A DNA stretch of 37,802 bases from Akkermansiaceae bacterium (GTDB lineage: Bacteria > Verrucomicrobiota > Verrucomicrobiia > Verrucomicrobiales > Akkermansiaceae), in NCBI GenBank assembly GCA_903906515.1, contig CAIVKO010000203.1, positions 1 to 37,802 of the forward strand. The letters are read 5' to 3'. Positions 35,863 through 37,802 of this stretch are shown one piece after another. Below the pieces are notes generated by a model. It saw nothing but the letters and a program-made list of their open reading frames with translations. It did no database searches and was not told where the DNA came from. The stretch's first letter is position 1. Each line of letters starts with the position of its first letter. A program made the position numbers and the translations under genes.

Positions 35863-37038
35863 ATGGATTACCAAAACAAAATCGCCCGCAATGTCTCCTC
35901 GATCCCACGCTCCGGGATCCGCGACTTTTTCGAACTCGTGCAAGGTCGCGACGACGTCATCTCGCTCGGCGTAGGCGAACCGGATTTCGTGACGCCATGG
36001 CACATCCGCGAGGCCGCCATCTATTCGCTCGAAAAAGGCCAGACGACCTACACCTCGAATCTCGGACTGCTTTCGCTCCGCAAATCCATTTCCCGATACG
36101 TCTCGAATTTTTTCGGGGTCAACTATGATCCGGCCCGTGAAGTCTTGGTTTCGGTAGGGGTTTCCGAGGCGATCGACATCGGCCTGCGTGCGCTGCTCAA
36201 CCCTGGCGACGAGGTGATTTATCACGAACCCTGCTACGTTTCCTACAGCCCAAGCATCGTGCTGGCCCATGCCGTGCCGGTGCCGGTGGTCACCACCAAG
36301 GAAGACGGATTTTCGCTCAAACCTGAAAACGTGGCAGCTGCCATCACCCCGAAAACGCGGGTGATCATGCTCAATTTCCCCACCAACCCGACCGGGGCCT
36401 GCGCCAGCCGCGAGGACCTGGAAGGGATCGCCAAACTCGCTATCGAGCACGACCTGATCGTGATGACCGATGAAATCTACAGCGAACTGCGTTATGATGG
36501 TGAACCCCACATTTCCATCGCCTCGCTGCCGGGCATGTGGGAACGGACCGTCCTACTGCACGGATTTTCCAAGGCTTTCGCCATGACCGGTTTCCGTCTG
36601 GGTTATGCCTGCGCGCCGCAACCGATCATCGAGGCGATGATGAAAATCCACCAATATTCGATGCTCTGTGCGCCGATCATGAGCCAGAACGCCGCCATCG
36701 AGGCGCTTGAAAATGGAACGTCGTCGATGATTGAAATGCGCAACAGCTATCACCAACGCCGGGATTTCTTGGTGCGCAGACTCAACGAAATCGGTCTGGA
36801 ATGCCACACTCCGGGCGGCGCGTTTTATGTGTTTCCCGACATCCGGAGCACCGGACTCACCAGCAAGGAATTCGCGATGCAGCTCCTGGAAAAGGAAAAT
36901 GTCGCCTGCGTTCCCGGCGGGGCATTTGGCCCATCCGGCGAGGGTTTCCTGCGTTGTTGTTACGCCACGGCCTTTGATGACATCCGCACCGCAACCGATC
37001 GGATCGAGCGATTCATCGGTGGACTCAGATCCAAATGA
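35863..37038 (+). CDS. PLP-dependent aminotransferase, class I/II
   Basis: A 391-residue pyridoxal-phosphate aminotransferase of fold type I, close to aspartate/aromatic or PatA-like enzymes; the substrate is not determined. Motifs are DVISLGVGEPDFVTPWHI, GQTTYTSNLGLLSLRKSI, VSVGVSEAIDIGLRALLNPGDEV and LNFPTNPTGA. The PLP lysine is K237 in LLHGFSKAFAMTGFRLGYA. The C-terminal part has the expected PGGAFYVFPDI. The ATG at 35863 follows GAGGGAA, one of the few Shine-Dalgarno-like sequences in the window. The stop overlaps the next gene by 4 bp (ATGA), so the two are coupled. Confidence 0.94.
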   Translation: MDYQNKIARNVSSIPRSGIRDFFELVQGRDDVISLGVGEPDFVTPWHIREAAIYSLEKGQTTYTSNLGLLSLRKSISRYVSNFFGVNYDPAREVLVSVGVSEAIDIGLRALLNPGDEVIYHEPCYVSYSPSIVLAHAVPVPVVTTKEDGFSLKPENVAAAITPKTRVIMLNFPTNPTGACASREDLEGIAKLAIEHDLIVMTDEIYSELRYDGEPHISIASLPGMWERTVLLHGFSKAFAMTGFRLGYACAPQPIIEAMMKIHQYSMLCAPIMSQNAAIEALENGTSSMIEMRNSYHQRRDFLVRRLNEIGLECHTPGGAFYVFPDIRSTGLTSKEFAMQLLEKENVACVPGGAFGPSGEGFLRCCYATAFDDIRTATDRIERFIGGLRSK

Positions 37039-37802
37039 ATCCGCCGCGTCATGCCAAGGATCCGGCGCTCCTGACCCGTGCGCACGTCGTTCCTTTGGCG
37101 GTGTTCATGGGCTTCATCCTGATCCTGCAACTCATCGTGGCGCAGATCGGCTGGGACCATCCGGACGCACCGTGGTGGCGGAAGGATCCCGCGCATTTCA
37201 TCTATCCGATTCAGACCGTCACGGTTCTAGCGCTGTTGGTTTATTACTGGAGATGTTATGATTTCCACTGGTCATGGAAATGGAGCGCGATCGGCGTGCT
37301 ATTCGGGATGGTGGGCATCGGGTTGTGGCTCCTACCAACCACGCTTTATGACTACTGGCATCTCAGCGGGGAATCATCGGGACTATACTCGCTGTTAGGG
37401 CTCGAAAGCCGGGTGGATGGTTTTGATCCAGGTGATTTCCAGTCGCCTTCGGCGTATTGGGCAGCGGTGGTTTTCCGATTTCTCCGGGCGGTGGTGGTGG
37501 TGGCGCTGGCCGAGGAAATTTTATGGAGGGGATTCATGATGAGGTTTGTCTGTGATTGGGAAGGTGATTACTGGCTCCAACCCTTCGGCCGCGCATCCTG
37601 GCGATCCTATGCGGTCGTCACCGGGCTTTTCGTGATCGGCCACGCACCGGTCGATTACGCCGGGGCCTTCGTCTATGGCACCCTCACCTACGTCCTGTGC
37701 GTCTGGAGCAAGAGCCTTGGTGCCTGCGTGGTCATGCACGCCGTGGCCAATCTGCTGATGTGCCTCTACATCATGGCCTACGGGAAATTCGGGCTGTGGT
37801 GA
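37035..37802 (+). CDS. CPBP intramembrane protease, exosortase-associated type
   Basis: A 255-residue membrane protein of the CPBP (CAAX protease and bacteriocin-processing) family. About six to eight membrane helices are predicted. Active-site residues are E160, E161 and R165 (AEEILWRGFMMR), H203 (IGHAPVDY) and H235 (MHAVANLL). The sequence, with its DYWHL and WRGFMMRFVCDWEGDYW regions, resembles the CAAX-protease-related proteins that accompany exosortase/PEP-CTERM systems; this is from memory and not certain. No exosortase or PEP-CTERM gene is in the window. It overlaps the aminotransferase by 4 bp. The stop codon is the last three bases of the window, so the gene is complete. Confidence 0.85.
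   Translation: MNPPRHAKDPALLTRAHVVPLAVFMGFILILQLIVAQIGWDHPDAPWWRKDPAHFIYPIQTVTVLALLVYYWRCYDFHWSWKWSAIGVLFGMVGIGLWLLPTTLYDYWHLSGESSGLYSLLGLESRVDGFDPGDFQSPSAYWAAVVFRFLRAVVVVALAEEILWRGFMMRFVCDWEGDYWLQPFGRASWRSYAVVTGLFVIGHAPVDYAGAFVYGTLTYVLCVWSKSLGACVVMHAVANLLMCLYIMAYGKFGLW

Overview
This window looks like chromosomal DNA of a Verrucomicrobiota bacterium, probably a Verrucomicrobiales relative. That is inferred from gene content and GC-rich codon use, not from a marker gene. Secreted proteins of the planctomycete/verrucomicrobial type lie between housekeeping genes: a DUF6288/SHD1-like protein, a sulfatase, a DUF1080 protein and a Tat-exported Gfo/Idh/MocA oxidoreductase. An exosortase-type CPBP protease, a eukaryote-like UDP-glucose pyrophosphorylase and an FtsK with a long acidic insert fit the same group. 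Most genes have no clear Shine-Dalgarno sequence. infC is the exception, with GGAGG in front of an ATC start.

Layout. 1-3500: a repeat-rich leader and a 1014-residue secreted multidomain protein. 3830-6725: a YbjN-like protein (minus) and the hflK-hflC pair (plus), separated by repeats. 6997-8495: a XerD-type recombinase and a short Lys/Ala-rich protein ending in a strong terminator. 8614-12121: a large secreted HEAT/TPR protein and an RDD membrane protein. 12312-13634: the Tat-exported oxidoreductase (minus). 14064-19540: fabD, tRNA-Asp, der, a small secreted protein and ligA. 19541-20263: repeats, a broken secreted-protein fragment and tRNA-Phe (minus). 20375-24793: ftsK (minus), a GNAT acetyltransferase (plus) and an OpcA-like gene (minus). 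25260-31587: infC, then tig-clpP-clpX-apt behind a good sigma70-type promoter, then the UDPGP gene. 31634-34365: sulfatase and DUF1080/NTF2-like genes, divergently transcribed. 34549-37802: a TrmA/RlmD-type methyltransferase, an aminotransferase and a CPBP protease that overlaps it by 4 bp.

How the genes work together. tig, clpP and clpX form a protein folding and degradation operon, with apt translationally coupled to clpX. hflK and hflC encode the two subunits of an SPFH membrane complex that usually modulates FtsH. XerD and FtsK are the two partners of chromosome-dimer resolution, although they are 12.5 kb apart here. The sulfatase, DUF1080 protein, oxidoreductase and DUF6288 protein suggest growth on sulfated or complex polysaccharides.

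The most unusual content is between and inside genes. There are three copies of a long palindromic repeat, one with a second palindrome nested in it; two copies of a roughly 117-bp REP-pair element plus solo arms; three inverted repeats with tandemly repeated arms; and heptanucleotide tandem repeats, two of which are read in frame inside ligA. I saw no CRISPR array, prophage or obvious defence island.
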